Below, one piece after another: positions 1 through 7,665 of a DNA stretch of 34,393 nucleotides. Under the pieces are notes generated by a model. That model saw only the letters and a program-made list of their open reading frames with translations, did no database searches and was not told where the DNA came from. Every line of letters starts with the position of its first letter. Position 1 is the first letter of the stretch. Origin of the DNA: Brevundimonas sp. ASV9 (GTDB taxonomy: Bacteria; Pseudomonadota; Alphaproteobacteria; Caulobacterales; Caulobacteraceae); NCBI RefSeq assembly GCF_016429195.1, contig NZ_JAELUF010000027.1:1-34393 (forward strand). Reading direction: 5' to 3'. Both the position numbers and the translations under genes were made by a program.

Positions 1-1
1 T

Positions 2-2284
2 GAGGCCGCGGAGTTCAATGACAACGTCATGAGGGTCGGGTTGGCGGGCGACACCCTCCAATACCGCGACCAGAAACTGACCCTTCTCCGCCACGGCCGA
101 CCTGAACACGTCTGGATGGATCTGGACTACTCGCCCGTTCTTGACGAGACCGGGGTCCCGGCGGGAGTCATATGCATTCTGAATGAGACCACCGGACGGG
201 TGGAGGCCGAGCGGCATGCGGCCTTCCTGCTGTCGCTGTCGGACGCAATGCGTTCGCTCGACGACCCGTCCGCGCTATTGGCGCTCGCCACCCAGCGCCT
301 GGGCGCCGAGCTGGGAGCGAGCCGCGTCTTCTACGCCACCATCTCGACCGAAGGCTGGATGACCGTGGAGCAGGATCACGCCGTGGGCGTGGCCTCCATC
401 GTGGGCGTCCACTCCCTGAAGTCTTTCGGGTCAGACCTGCTTCGCGCCTATCGTGCGGGCGCCCCGGTCGTGGTTCGCGACGTCCAGGCCGACGACCGCC
501 TCAGCGACGGGGCCCGGAGCGGTCTGCAGACGCGCGAGGTTTCCGCCTTCATCGATGTGGTCTTGTTCCAAGAGGAACAGTGGGTCGGCCTCTTGGCCGT
601 GCAGAGCGCCACGCCTCGCTACTGGACGTCTGCGGAGGAGGCCTTGGCTCAGGCCGTCGGCGAACGCCTGAAGACCGCCATCGAAAGAGCCCGCGCCGAA
701 CGGGCGCTCCGAGATTTGAAGGACACGCTTGAAAAGCGCGTGATCGAAGCCACCTCCGAACTGGTCCTCCATCAGCACATCGTGCAGTCGAACCCCGGTC
801 CTATCCTTGCTTTCGATCACGACCTGCGGATCATCGCGTTCAACAAACCTCATGCGGACAGGTTCTTCGAAACTCAGGGCGCGCCTTCCTACGTCGGCCA
901 GCGTTTCCCGGACTATTTCATTGCGGAGGAGCAGCCGCAGATCACCGCCTTGATGCAGCGCGCGCTGTCGGGCGAGACCTTTACGACGCGGGTCCAGTTC
1001 GGAGATCCGGCGTTCGCGAGACTGCACTGGGACCTGACCCACGGTCCTCTTCTCGACAGTCATGGCGTGATCGTCGGCGGATTCCATCATGCCATCGAAA
1101 TCACCGCCCAAGTCGAAGCGGAGCGGTTGCTGGCGGAATCGCGAGAGGCCCTGCGGCATTCGCAAAAGATGGAGGCGATGGGTCAACTCACCGGCGGCGT
1201 GGCGCACGACTTCAACAATCTGCTCACGCCCATCGTCGGTTCGCTGGATCTGTTGCAGCGACGAGGCATTGGGGGCGATCGCGAGCAGCGGCTGATTGCG
1301 GGCGCTCTCCAGTCGGCGGATCGCGCCAAGACCCTCGTGCAGCGCCTCCTTGCGTTCGCGCGGCGCCAGCCGTTGCAGGCGCGCCCCGTGGACGTCGCCG
1401 CGCTTGTGATGAGTATGGATCATCTCGTCGCCAGCACGTCCGGTCCTACCATTCAGGTGGAATTCGACATCGACGTTGGTCTGCCGCGCGCCTTCGCCGA
1501 CGCCAACCAGATCGAGATGGCGATCCTGAATCTGGCCGTAAACGCTCGCGACGCCATGCCGGACGGTGGTCGGCTGACCATTTCAGCGACTGCAGATCGT
1601 GTGGGCGAAGGTCAAACAGCCCCCCTCGCCCCCGGCCGCTACGTGCGTCTCTCGGTCGAAGACACAGGCGTGGGCATGGATGATGACACCCTGAGGCGCG
1701 CCATCGAGCCGTTCTTCAGCACCAAGGGGATCGGGAAGGGCACTGGCCTCGGCCTTTCCATGGTGCATGGGCTGGCGGCGCAACTCGGCGGAACGCTGAC
1801 CGTCGCGAGCACGCCCGGTCTTGGGACAAGGGTCGAACTGTGGCTGCCCACGACCGACGCCGAGGTCGATCCGGTTCGCGCGGTCATGGCCATCGAGAGC
1901 CCGGCGCGATCGGGCACGGCGCTCGTTGTCGATGATGAGGACATCGTGCGGACGTCCACAGCCGACATGCTCGCCGACCTGGGCTACGCTGTGGTCGAGG
2001 CCTCCAGCGCCGAGGCGGCGTTATTGCTGATCGAGGGCGGCCTCCTGCCCGACCTGCTTGTTACAGACCATCTGATGCCGGGCATGAGCGGCGCGGATCT
2101 GGTGCGTCGGATCGCGGCGGCCCATTCGCTCCCAGCGCTGATCATATCCGGCTACGCAGAGGTGGATGGCATCGCGCCCGATCTGCCGCGCCTGATGAAG
2201 CCCTTCCGGCAGATCGAACTCCTCGACGCGATCGCAGCGCTGTCGACGAGCAAGGCGGTCACGACCGATCTCACGGCGGCCTAG
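2..2284 (+). CDS. Hybrid sensor histidine kinase (PAS-GAF-PAS-HisKA-HATPase-REC), 5' end outside window
   Basis: This is a soluble multi-sensor kinase that autophosphorylates on His and passes phosphate to its own receiver domain. The frame is open to the window's left edge, so the true start lies upstream; the first in-window ATG is at 29. Counting from that ATG, the domains are the end of a PAS domain (to about 65), a GAF domain (about 80-215), a short coiled linker, a PAS domain (about 245-365), HisKA with H393 in a VAHDFNN motif, a HATPase with N box and G boxes (DTGVGM, GTGLGL), and a REC domain with acidic DDED and phospho-acceptor D680 in TDHLMPG. No membrane segment is visible, so it probably senses a cytoplasmic or light/redox signal. 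The HDFNN-type H box is common in alphaproteobacterial hybrid kinases. No partner regulator lies directly downstream. Confidence 0.93.
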   Translation, partial: EAAEFNDNVMRVGLAGDTLQYRDQKLTLLRHGRPEHVWMDLDYSPVLDETGVPAGVICILNETTGRVEAERHAAFLLSLSDAMRSLDDPSALLALATQRLGAELGASRVFYATISTEGWMTVEQDHAVGVASIVGVHSLKSFGSDLLRAYRAGAPVVVRDVQADDRLSDGARSGLQTREVSAFIDVVLFQEEQWVGLLAVQSATPRYWTSAEEALAQAVGERLKTAIERARAERALRDLKDTLEKRVIEATSELVLHQHIVQSNPGPILAFDHDLRIIAFNKPHADRFFETQGAPSYVGQRFPDYFIAEEQPQITALMQRALSGETFTTRVQFGDPAFARLHWDLTHGPLLDSHGVIVGGFHHAIEITAQVEAERLLAESREALRHSQKMEAMGQLTGGVAHDFNNLLTPIVGSLDLLQRRGIGGDREQRLIAGALQSADRAKTLVQRLLAFARRQPLQARPVDVAALVMSMDHLVASTSGPTIQVEFDIDVGLPRAFADANQIEMAILNLAVNARDAMPDGGRLTISATADRVGEGQTAPLAPGRYVRLSVEDTGVGMDDDTLRRAIEPFFSTKGIGKGTGLGLSMVHGLAAQLGGTLTVASTPGLGTRVELWLPTTDAEVDPVRAVMAIESPARSGTALVVDDEDIVRTSTADMLADLGYAVVEASSAEAALLLIEGGLLPDLLVTDHLMPGMSGADLVRRIAAAHSLPALIISGYAEVDGIAPDLPRLMKPFRQIELLDAIAALSTSKAVTTDLTAA

Positions 2285-3100
2285 GCAGACGCCAGGCTAC
2301 AAGGTCGCTTCTCGCGGGAGTGACGTCGACAACCTCGTCGTGCGCCAAAACCGTCATTCCTGCGCGGTCGGAAAGGCGACACACCCAATAGATTCCAGCC
2401 TCGGCTTATCGGCTGATAGCGGGGCACGGCCTTGGCTCCCGTACGACGTTCAGCGAGGTTGGGGCCGCTTGTCAGCCCGCCCGGCATGCAAACGATCACG
2501 GGATAGGGTGACCGCTCGTGGCGCCCGGCGCCCAAACGTCAAGAGAGAGGCCCCTCCCCATCCATCGGCGATTCCGGTTCGCCCGCCAGGCAGACGCCGA
2601 CCTGAGGGCGGGCCGGCGCAAACCGAGGCCCCTCGCGCGCGTCGCCCACGCCGCGAGCGATCGGGGATCATGCCGCCGCAGGTCTCCGACCGCGGGCGGG
2701 CGTAAGGGTCGCCTAGCAAACGCACCATTCCCGTCTCACGGCTCCCTTCAATCGACCGCTCCCGGCGACCGATTCCTGAGCGGCGGCGGGGCACGTCGCG
2801 CCGACCAAGTCCGCCGCGACGACAAGTTCGACGAGAGCCGCTCTGGCAGATTTACCTGTGGCAGGCAGAGACGACCGGAAGCCTTGGCGCATGCAAGACC
2901 ATGCCGGACTTTGGTCCACGGCGTCCCTAGGCGATCAGATCAGACCGGGTTCGACGGCAGCCCGCGCCCGATGCCGGGCCTCGAATCCGCGCCGTTTGCG
3001 AAGATTTCGTCTAGCGAAATCCAGCAGCGCCCCGGGCGGGCGTGCCGAAAGATGTGGATTGCAAACGGGTGGCAGCGCGCGCATGAAACAACCAGAGCTT
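2285..3100. other. 816-base gap without a convincing gene
   Basis: Open frames exist here on both strands, but their translations are Arg/Pro/Gly-rich with no domain, no hydrophobic core and no good ribosome site, as expected from random high-GC sequence. The small hxsD gene normally sits immediately upstream of hxsB. I read all three plus-strand frames over the last 300 bases and did not see the conserved HxsD C-terminal pattern (Leu-Leu-rich stretch followed by LRE). No obvious terminator was seen for the upstream kinase. Confidence 0.6.
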
Positions 3101-3107
3101 GAGGGGG
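3101..3107 (+). promoter_or_regulatory. Ribosome binding site of hxsB
   Basis: A GAGGGGG run ends three bases before the ATG at 3111. This favours ATG 3111 over the in-frame TTG at 3099. Confidence 0.6.
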
Positions 3108-3110
3108 CTT

Positions 3111-4556
3111 ATGAGGCGATCGACGACTTTAGACGCGGAAGGCCTGCGTGTTCTCGTTTCCAACGATTTCGGCGATTACGCGATCCTATCCCGCGCAGAC
3201 CATGCCGATCTGCTCGCGGGCCGAATTTGCGCGCCGCATCCCAGGCATGCCGATCTCGAAGCCCGCGCTCTGCTGGATGGATCGCCCCGGGCGCACTGGT
3301 CCGATCTTGAAAGCGCCGCCTACGCCACGCGCAAAGCCTTCGCGCTCGAAGGACCGTCGCTCCACATCTTCGTCGTGACCCTACGTTGCGATCATAGCTG
3401 TCACTACTGCCAAGTCTCCCGCGCAGCGGTGGACGCGAGCGGTTTCGACATGAGCGAGGCCGACGCCGACTCTGCGGTCGATCTGGTGTTTCAATCTCCT
3501 TCCGACGACCTCACCATCGAGTTTCAAGGCGGGGAGCCGGCGCTGAGGTTCGACCTTGTCCGGCGCATCGTTGAGCGCGCCGAAGCCCGGAACCTGGAGG
3601 CCGGACGTCGCCTGACCTTCGCGATGGTGTCGACCCTGCACCATCTGGCGGAAGACGATCTGGTCTTCTGCCGCGACCACGCCATCCGCCTCTCCACATC
3701 AATCGACGGGCCGTCGGAATGGCACGACGCCCATCGCCCCAATCCGATGCGAGACAGTTGGGAACGCACCATCGGCGCGCTCGCGCGAGCCCGGACCGTC
3801 CTTGGAAACGACGGTTTCAGCGCCCTGCCGACGCTCACGCGTCGTGCGATGACCGACCCTCGCAAACTCATCGATCACTACCGGGCCCTCGGCTTCCCCT
3901 CGATCTTCCTTCGCCCGATCAGCCCCTACGGTTTCGCTCTGAAAACGCGAAGGAAGGTCGGCTATGAAACAGGCGACTTCCTCGCATTCTATGTCGACGC
4001 GCTCGACTACATCCTGGCGCTGAATGCGGCGGGGGAGCAGTTCGAAGAAACCTACGCTTCGATCCTTCTGCGCCACATGCTGACGCCCTTCCATTCGGGT
4101 TATCTCGACCTGCGCTCGCCCGCAGGCGCCGGCCTGGGCGTCCTCGTCTACAACTACGACGGCCAGGTCTATCCGGCCGACGAAGCGCGCATGGCTGCCG
4201 AGACCGGCGACGATCGCTTTGCTCTTGGCCGGGTCACCGACACCTTCGAGACCCTCATGAGTTCGCCGGCCATGCGCTGGCTTGCGTCGGGCTCCGTCGC
4301 AGAGGTTTTGCCGGGTTGCGAGACCTGCGCCTTCGTCCCCTACTGCGGGGCTGATCCCGTCTATCACGCCGCCGCTCAAGGCGACCCGATTGGCGATCGC
4401 GAGACGAGCGACCACGGCATCCGACACACTTTCATGTTCTCGCTGCTGTTCAACAAACTGGCGGACGCAGACGCTTCTACGATGACCACCTTCCTGGCGT
4501 GGGCGCTCTCGAAGTCTCGCGATGAGATCGTCGCAACCGGTCATATCGACCGTTGA
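3111..4556 (+). CDS. hxsB: His-Xaa-Ser system radical SAM maturase HxsB
   Basis: This 481-residue radical SAM/SPASM protein is the predicted maturase of the His-Xaa-Ser system. The signature CX3CX2C (C93, C97, C100; CDHSCHYC) binds the SAM-cleaving 4Fe-4S cluster. EFQGGEPAL is the Gly-rich SAM-binding motif. The C-terminal SPASM-like part has C403, C406 and C412 (GCETCAFVPYC) for auxiliary clusters. Length and paired organisation fit the HxsB family. Its stop overlaps the TTG start of hxsC by four bases (TTGA), so the two are translationally coupled. The chemistry of this family has been inferred by comparative genomics; the modified residue and product are not known to me. Identification rests on the pairing with hxsC and the H-x-S repeat protein. 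Confidence 0.9.
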   Translation: MRRSTTLDAEGLRVLVSNDFGDYAILSRADHADLLAGRICAPHPRHADLEARALLDGSPRAHWSDLESAAYATRKAFALEGPSLHIFVVTLRCDHSCHYCQVSRAAVDASGFDMSEADADSAVDLVFQSPSDDLTIEFQGGEPALRFDLVRRIVERAEARNLEAGRRLTFAMVSTLHHLAEDDLVFCRDHAIRLSTSIDGPSEWHDAHRPNPMRDSWERTIGALARARTVLGNDGFSALPTLTRRAMTDPRKLIDHYRALGFPSIFLRPISPYGFALKTRRKVGYETGDFLAFYVDALDYILALNAAGEQFEETYASILLRHMLTPFHSGYLDLRSPAGAGLGVLVYNYDGQVYPADEARMAAETGDDRFALGRVTDTFETLMSSPAMRWLASGSVAEVLPGCETCAFVPYCGADPVYHAAAQGDPIGDRETSDHGIRHTFMFSLLFNKLADADASTMTTFLAWALSKSRDEIVATGHIDR

Positions 4557-5713
4557 GCCTCCCCCTCCACACCCATGGCCAGGTTCAAGGCGTAAGCGAT
4601 GTCGGCATCTTCAAGGTGCTGACGCCTGAGGAGGCGGTGACGTCAGGACTGCCCCCGCAGGATGTCCTGCTTTGGAACGCTGAGGATGACCGCTACGCCG
4701 GGAGCCTAGGGCATATACTCCACAGGCCAGGCCGATTGTCTGTAAGCCGCCTCCGCATGCCGGAGGTGGTTCAACCGGGCGATGTCATTCGCCTTCGAGA
4801 GGGCTCGAGCCAGATTTCAGTTCTCTTCCGGAGGGGATCTGAGGCCAACACCCTCTTCGTCACTGAGCGGTGCAACAGCCGATGCCTGATGTGCTCCCAA
4901 CCGCCACGCGACGACGACGATAGTTGGCGAGTGGACGAACTCCTTCGCCTGATCCCGCTCATCGACAAGGGCGAGATCCAGCTTGGGGTGAGCGGCGGGG
5001 AGCCCACCCTCCTTGGTCAGGATCTGCGACGACTGATTGAGTCATGCCGCGTCGAGTTGCCTGACACCACGCTGCACATCCTCACGAACGGGCGCCTGTT
5101 CTCGGACCGCGTGCTCGCCGAAGCCCTCGTCGGCATAGCGCCCGACGATGTGATCTGGGCAGTGCCGCTTTATGGAGACGTGGCCGCCGCGCACGATGAG
5201 GTTGTCGATGCTGAGAATGCCTTCGTCGAAACCCTTCAAGGTCTGCACGAAATCGGTCGTCTCAACGGACGCGTGGAGCTTCGCGTGGTGCTGCACCGCA
5301 TGACGGTCGACAGATTGCCGGAGCTCGCTTCGTTCATCTACAGGCGCCTCCCTTTCGTCGAGCATATCGCGCTCATGGGCCTGGAACCGATGGGTTTCAC
5401 GAAACAGAACAGAGACCGGTTATGGATCGACCCCGTCGATTACCTCCAGCTGCTCAGTGACGCGGTCTTTCACCTCGCCAACCGCGGTATGGCGGTGTCG
5501 ATCTACAACCTTCCGCTTTGCATCTTGCCGGATCGCCTACGGCCGTTCGCTCGCCAGTCCATATCGGACTGGAAGAACACCTTCGCGCCGGAATGCGCCG
5601 GCTGTGACCTAATCTCCAACTGCAGCGGCTTCTTCGCCTCCGCTGGCCCGACATGGCGTAGTCGCGCCGTCAATCCCGTCAAACTCCAGGAGCCTTTGCA
5701 TGACGTGGCTTGA
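4553..5713 (+). CDS. hxsC: His-Xaa-Ser system radical SAM maturase HxsC
   Basis: This 386-residue protein is the second radical SAM enzyme of the Hxs operon. It starts at a TTG inside the hxsB stop. An N-terminal domain of about 95 residues with no Cys precedes the radical SAM core. The CX3CX2C motif is C107, C111, C114 (CNSRCLMC), followed by LGVSGGEPTLLG for SAM binding. The C-terminal ECAGCDLISNCSGFF cysteines probably hold another iron-sulfur cluster. HxsC and HxsB are always found as a pair, and either may act on the H-x-S region of HxsA. The gene overlaps hxsA by 14 bases, so all three genes are probably made from one message. Confidence 0.9.
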   Translation: MSLPLHTHGQVQGVSDVGIFKVLTPEEAVTSGLPPQDVLLWNAEDDRYAGSLGHILHRPGRLSVSRLRMPEVVQPGDVIRLREGSSQISVLFRRGSEANTLFVTERCNSRCLMCSQPPRDDDDSWRVDELLRLIPLIDKGEIQLGVSGGEPTLLGQDLRRLIESCRVELPDTTLHILTNGRLFSDRVLAEALVGIAPDDVIWAVPLYGDVAAAHDEVVDAENAFVETLQGLHEIGRLNGRVELRVVLHRMTVDRLPELASFIYRRLPFVEHIALMGLEPMGFTKQNRDRLWIDPVDYLQLLSDAVFHLANRGMAVSIYNLPLCILPDRLRPFARQSISDWKNTFAPECAGCDLISNCSGFFASAGPTWRSRAVNPVKLQEPLHDVA

Positions 5714-6671
5714 TCACCTGAGCCTCCTCCTCGGCGCGGCCTGTCCCTTCGCGGCCCAGGACCCCGCTCTGGCGACAATGGCGCCGGATGCGAAGCCCAG
5801 GCTTGAGCCCGCCGTCGCAAAGCGTGACGTCACCTATTGGCGCGACCCTGCTCAAACTAAGCGATTGCTGGAACTTGCGGGCCACCGCAGTCACCGCAGC
5901 CATAGCTCCCACCGGTCCCACAGCTCTCACCGTTCCAGCAGCGGCGGGTACAGGACGCCGAGCTACACCCCTCCGCCTTCGCCGCGCACGCCCGCCCCCC
6001 GTCCAAGGGCGCCGGCGCCGCGCCCGGCGCCCCCGCTCTACAGTCCGCCCAGCACGACCACGAGACCGTTCGTTTCGTCGGCCTATGCGACGCCCTCAGA
6101 GCAGATTGGCGGTCGTGCCTTCAGCCAAGCGGAGATCCGTCTGATCGTCAGCAGGGTGCAGTCCGCCCTCACCGTACGAGGATACGATCCGGGCGGCGTC
6201 GATGGTTTGATGGGCGACAATACGCGCAGCGCTCTCCGCCGCTACCAATCCGCTCGCGGCTTGTCGCAAACCGGCTACTTGGACCTTTCGACCTTGGATG
6301 CCCTGGGCGTGACGGTGGAAACGCCGTCACTCGGGACGGCGACACCGTCGCCAGCCGTCGGCGCGGCTGGAGCGCCCCTCACCGCCGCGCCAACGGAACC
6401 GATTTGGATCGATCAACCCACGGCGTCCGATCTGGAACATCTCCGCCCACAGAGCGTGTTACGATCGGTCGAGGGCGGAGCCGTCATTCAATGTCAGGTC
6501 GCTGACGATGGGACGCTGACCGGCTGCATCGCGATTTCGGAAACACCTCCGGGCCGCCGGTATGGGCAAGCGGCGATCAGGGCGGCGGCGCTCTTCAGAA
6601 TGAAGGTAGACGGCGCATTTGCAGGCTTCATCGGACAAACCGTGGAGGTTCCGCTTCGCTGGCCAGCATGA
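5700..6671 (+). CDS. hxsA: His-Xaa-Ser repeat protein HxsA with peptidoglycan-binding and TonB-like C-terminal domains
   Basis: This 323-residue protein is the presumed substrate of HxsB/HxsC. Residues 62-79 are six exact H-x-S triplets (x is Arg or Ser). A Pro/Arg-rich linker spans about 85-125. A PG_binding_1-type domain follows at about 145-205 (RVQSALTVRGYDPGGVDG ... TRSALRRYQ). The last 75 residues resemble the TonB C-terminal fold (EGGAVIQCQVADDG, then YGQAAIRAA). The N-terminus has a short hydrophobic stretch (LSLLLGAACPFAA) that may be a weak signal or anchor. The wall-binding and TonB-like domains imply an envelope location. The gene begins 14 bases inside hxsC. The TonB-like tail is longer than the short HxsA forms I know of. 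Role unknown. Confidence 0.88.
   Translation: MTWLDHLSLLLGAACPFAAQDPALATMAPDAKPRLEPAVAKRDVTYWRDPAQTKRLLELAGHRSHRSHSSHRSHSSHRSSSGGYRTPSYTPPPSPRTPAPRPRAPAPRPAPPLYSPPSTTTRPFVSSAYATPSEQIGGRAFSQAEIRLIVSRVQSALTVRGYDPGGVDGLMGDNTRSALRRYQSARGLSQTGYLDLSTLDALGVTVETPSLGTATPSPAVGAAGAPLTAAPTEPIWIDQPTASDLEHLRPQSVLRSVEGGAVIQCQVADDGTLTGCIAISETPPGRRYGQAAIRAAALFRMKVDGAFAGFIGQTVEVPLRWPA
5883..5936 (+). repeat. Six tandem His-Xaa-Ser codon triplets
   Basis: Eighteen codons encode H-x-S six times in a row with no interruption. Synonymous codons vary (CAC/CAT; AGT/AGC/TCC/TCT), so the protein pattern is kept by selection rather than by recent DNA slippage. Confidence 0.95.
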
Positions 6672-7000
6672 TGAACCGAACACCCCTCTCGGGCTTCCTA
6701 GCGCCAACCACGGTCCTTCACGGAGCGCCGGAGGACCGACCTAAGAGACACGCTGGTGCGAGGCCGGCGCCGCCCCCACTGTGAGCGGCGAGCCGAAGGT
6801 CCATGTCGTGTCACCGACGTCTTCGGACGTTGGGAAGGCCGGACTGGAGGCCGTGACCCGTGAGCAGGAGACCTGCCCCGACAGAACGTCCTCTGGCGGG
6901 GTGTCCGGTCTGGTCGCATGAACGCCGGACTGGGGCGACTGCGCGCGAGGGGTCGCGCGTCCCTGTCCGCTGTCTCGCCACAGCATCAACGGCGGAGACC
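6672..7000. other. Gap between hxsA and decayed remnants
   Basis: Apart from the hairpin at 6711-6738, I see no gene here. The open frames are low-complexity Arg/Pro/Thr-rich translations without a recognisable domain. Confidence 0.5.
6711..6738 (+). terminator. Hairpin after hxsA
   Basis: CGGTCCT (6711-6717) pairs exactly with AGGACCG (6732-6738), and an inner CGG/CCG pair extends the stem. It lies 40 bases after the hxsA stop. There is no U-tract, so it could be a 3' stabilising structure rather than an intrinsic terminator. Confidence 0.4.
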
Positions 7001-7123
7001 ATGGCGAGCAACGACTTCACATTGCGCATCAAGCGGTCTGCGCTCGAAGAAGAGCATCGTCCGGCCGAGACGACGCGGATCACGGCCCATTTCGCCAATC
7101 TGGCGCAAGGCGAGCGCCGATAG
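7001..7123 (+). pseudogene. N-terminal remnant of a DUF1852 (MesX-type) gene
   Basis: An ATG (GGAG just upstream) opens a 40-codon frame whose translation matches, from memory, the start of the DUF1852 family (methionine-synthesis associated oxygenase MesX). The pattern is FT-x-x-IK, then RPAETTRIT and HFANLAQGE. Family members are over 300 residues, so only the first tenth remains before a TAG. What follows belongs to something else, so this is a deletion remnant. The family call rests on about 30 residues. Confidence 0.45.
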
Positions 7124-7232
7124 GACACTCGGGATCGAGGCCTACCAGGCCGAGGGCGGCGGCGTTCTGCGCGACCCGAAGCCTTCTTCAACCCGCAGCT
7201 CAACAACTGGGTGTCCGCTCGTGGGCCTACAA
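7124..7232 (+). pseudogene. Frameshifted remnant, possibly ParB-like C-terminal segment
   Basis: A different frame reads LGIEAYQAEGGGVLRD, then after one frame change EAFFNPQLNNWVSARGP. The first part resembles a segment of plasmid-type ParB proteins (EAYEAAGG-x-V-x-RDLF). The two pieces together look like one gene damaged by a single-base indel near 7178. Neither start nor end is present. Confidence 0.3.
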
Positions 7233-7318
7233 TCGCCCTTCATTGCCCTCGCCCAATGCGTCTTACCATCAATGTCGCCCTTGAAGGACGTAGAGGAAAG
7301 ACACTTAGGGATATAATG

Positions 7319-7352
7319 ATAGCAGTTAGAACGATTTTCCTGCTATAATAGC
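7319..7352 (+). promoter_or_regulatory. Operator/promoter of the hipBA-like operon
   Basis: ATAGCAG (7319-7325) and CTGCTAT (7340-7346) form an exact 7-base inverted repeat with a 14-base spacer. A second near-palindrome, GCTATaATAGC (7342-7352), overlaps it and contains TATAAT (7344-7349), eight bases before the antitoxin ATG. This fits autorepression by the HTH protein: binding would cover the -10 box. No clear -35 box is seen, and the transcript would be nearly leaderless. Confidence 0.55.
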
Positions 7353-7356
7353 TCTC

Positions 7357-7665
7357 ATGATAGCCTTTCTGACACCCAACAGAGCTTTGGAGCAGTTGGC
7401 TTCCAATCTCCAGCAAAGGCGTTTGGGGCTTGGTCTGACCCAAGCCGGCCTTTCCGCCCGAGCAGGTGTACCGCTCGGCACGCTGAAGAAGTTCGAACAG
7501 ACCGGCCAGGCGTCCACAGAAGCCCTGATGAAGCTCCTGATCGCGGTGGGAGCGGCAGACGCGACATTAAAGGCGTCGGAGCCAGAGACCACAGCTTTCA
7601 CATCGATCAACGAGGTTCTGGAATCGACACCCAAGCCTTCTCGTAAACGAGGCTGGCGGACTTGA
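7357..7665 (+). CDS. HipB-type antitoxin, XRE-family HTH
   Basis: This 102-residue DNA-binding protein has an XRE/cro helix-turn-helix at about residues 12-65 (LQQRRLGLGLTQAGLSARAGVPLGTLKKFEQ) and a basic tail (PKPSRKRGWR). In HipBA-type modules the small HTH partner binds its own operator and neutralises the kinase. Its TGA overlaps the TTG start of the next gene (TTGA), so the two are coupled. A palindromic operator lies directly in front. Confidence 0.85.
   Translation: MIAFLTPNRALEQLASNLQQRRLGLGLTQAGLSARAGVPLGTLKKFEQTGQASTEALMKLLIAVGAADATLKASEPETTAFTSINEVLESTPKPSRKRGWRT

Noticed and set aside
431..1423. 330-codon open frame antisense to the sensor kinase
   Set aside because: It is the shadow of a long high-GC gene; the opposite strand has complete kinase domains.
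2518..3102. 194-codon open frame before hxsB, considered as hxsD
   Set aside because: The translation is Arg/Pro-rich without a hydrophobic core or any HxsD feature.
5883..5936. Simple DNA microsatellite
   Set aside because: Codons vary while the amino-acid pattern is exact, so it is a coding repeat.
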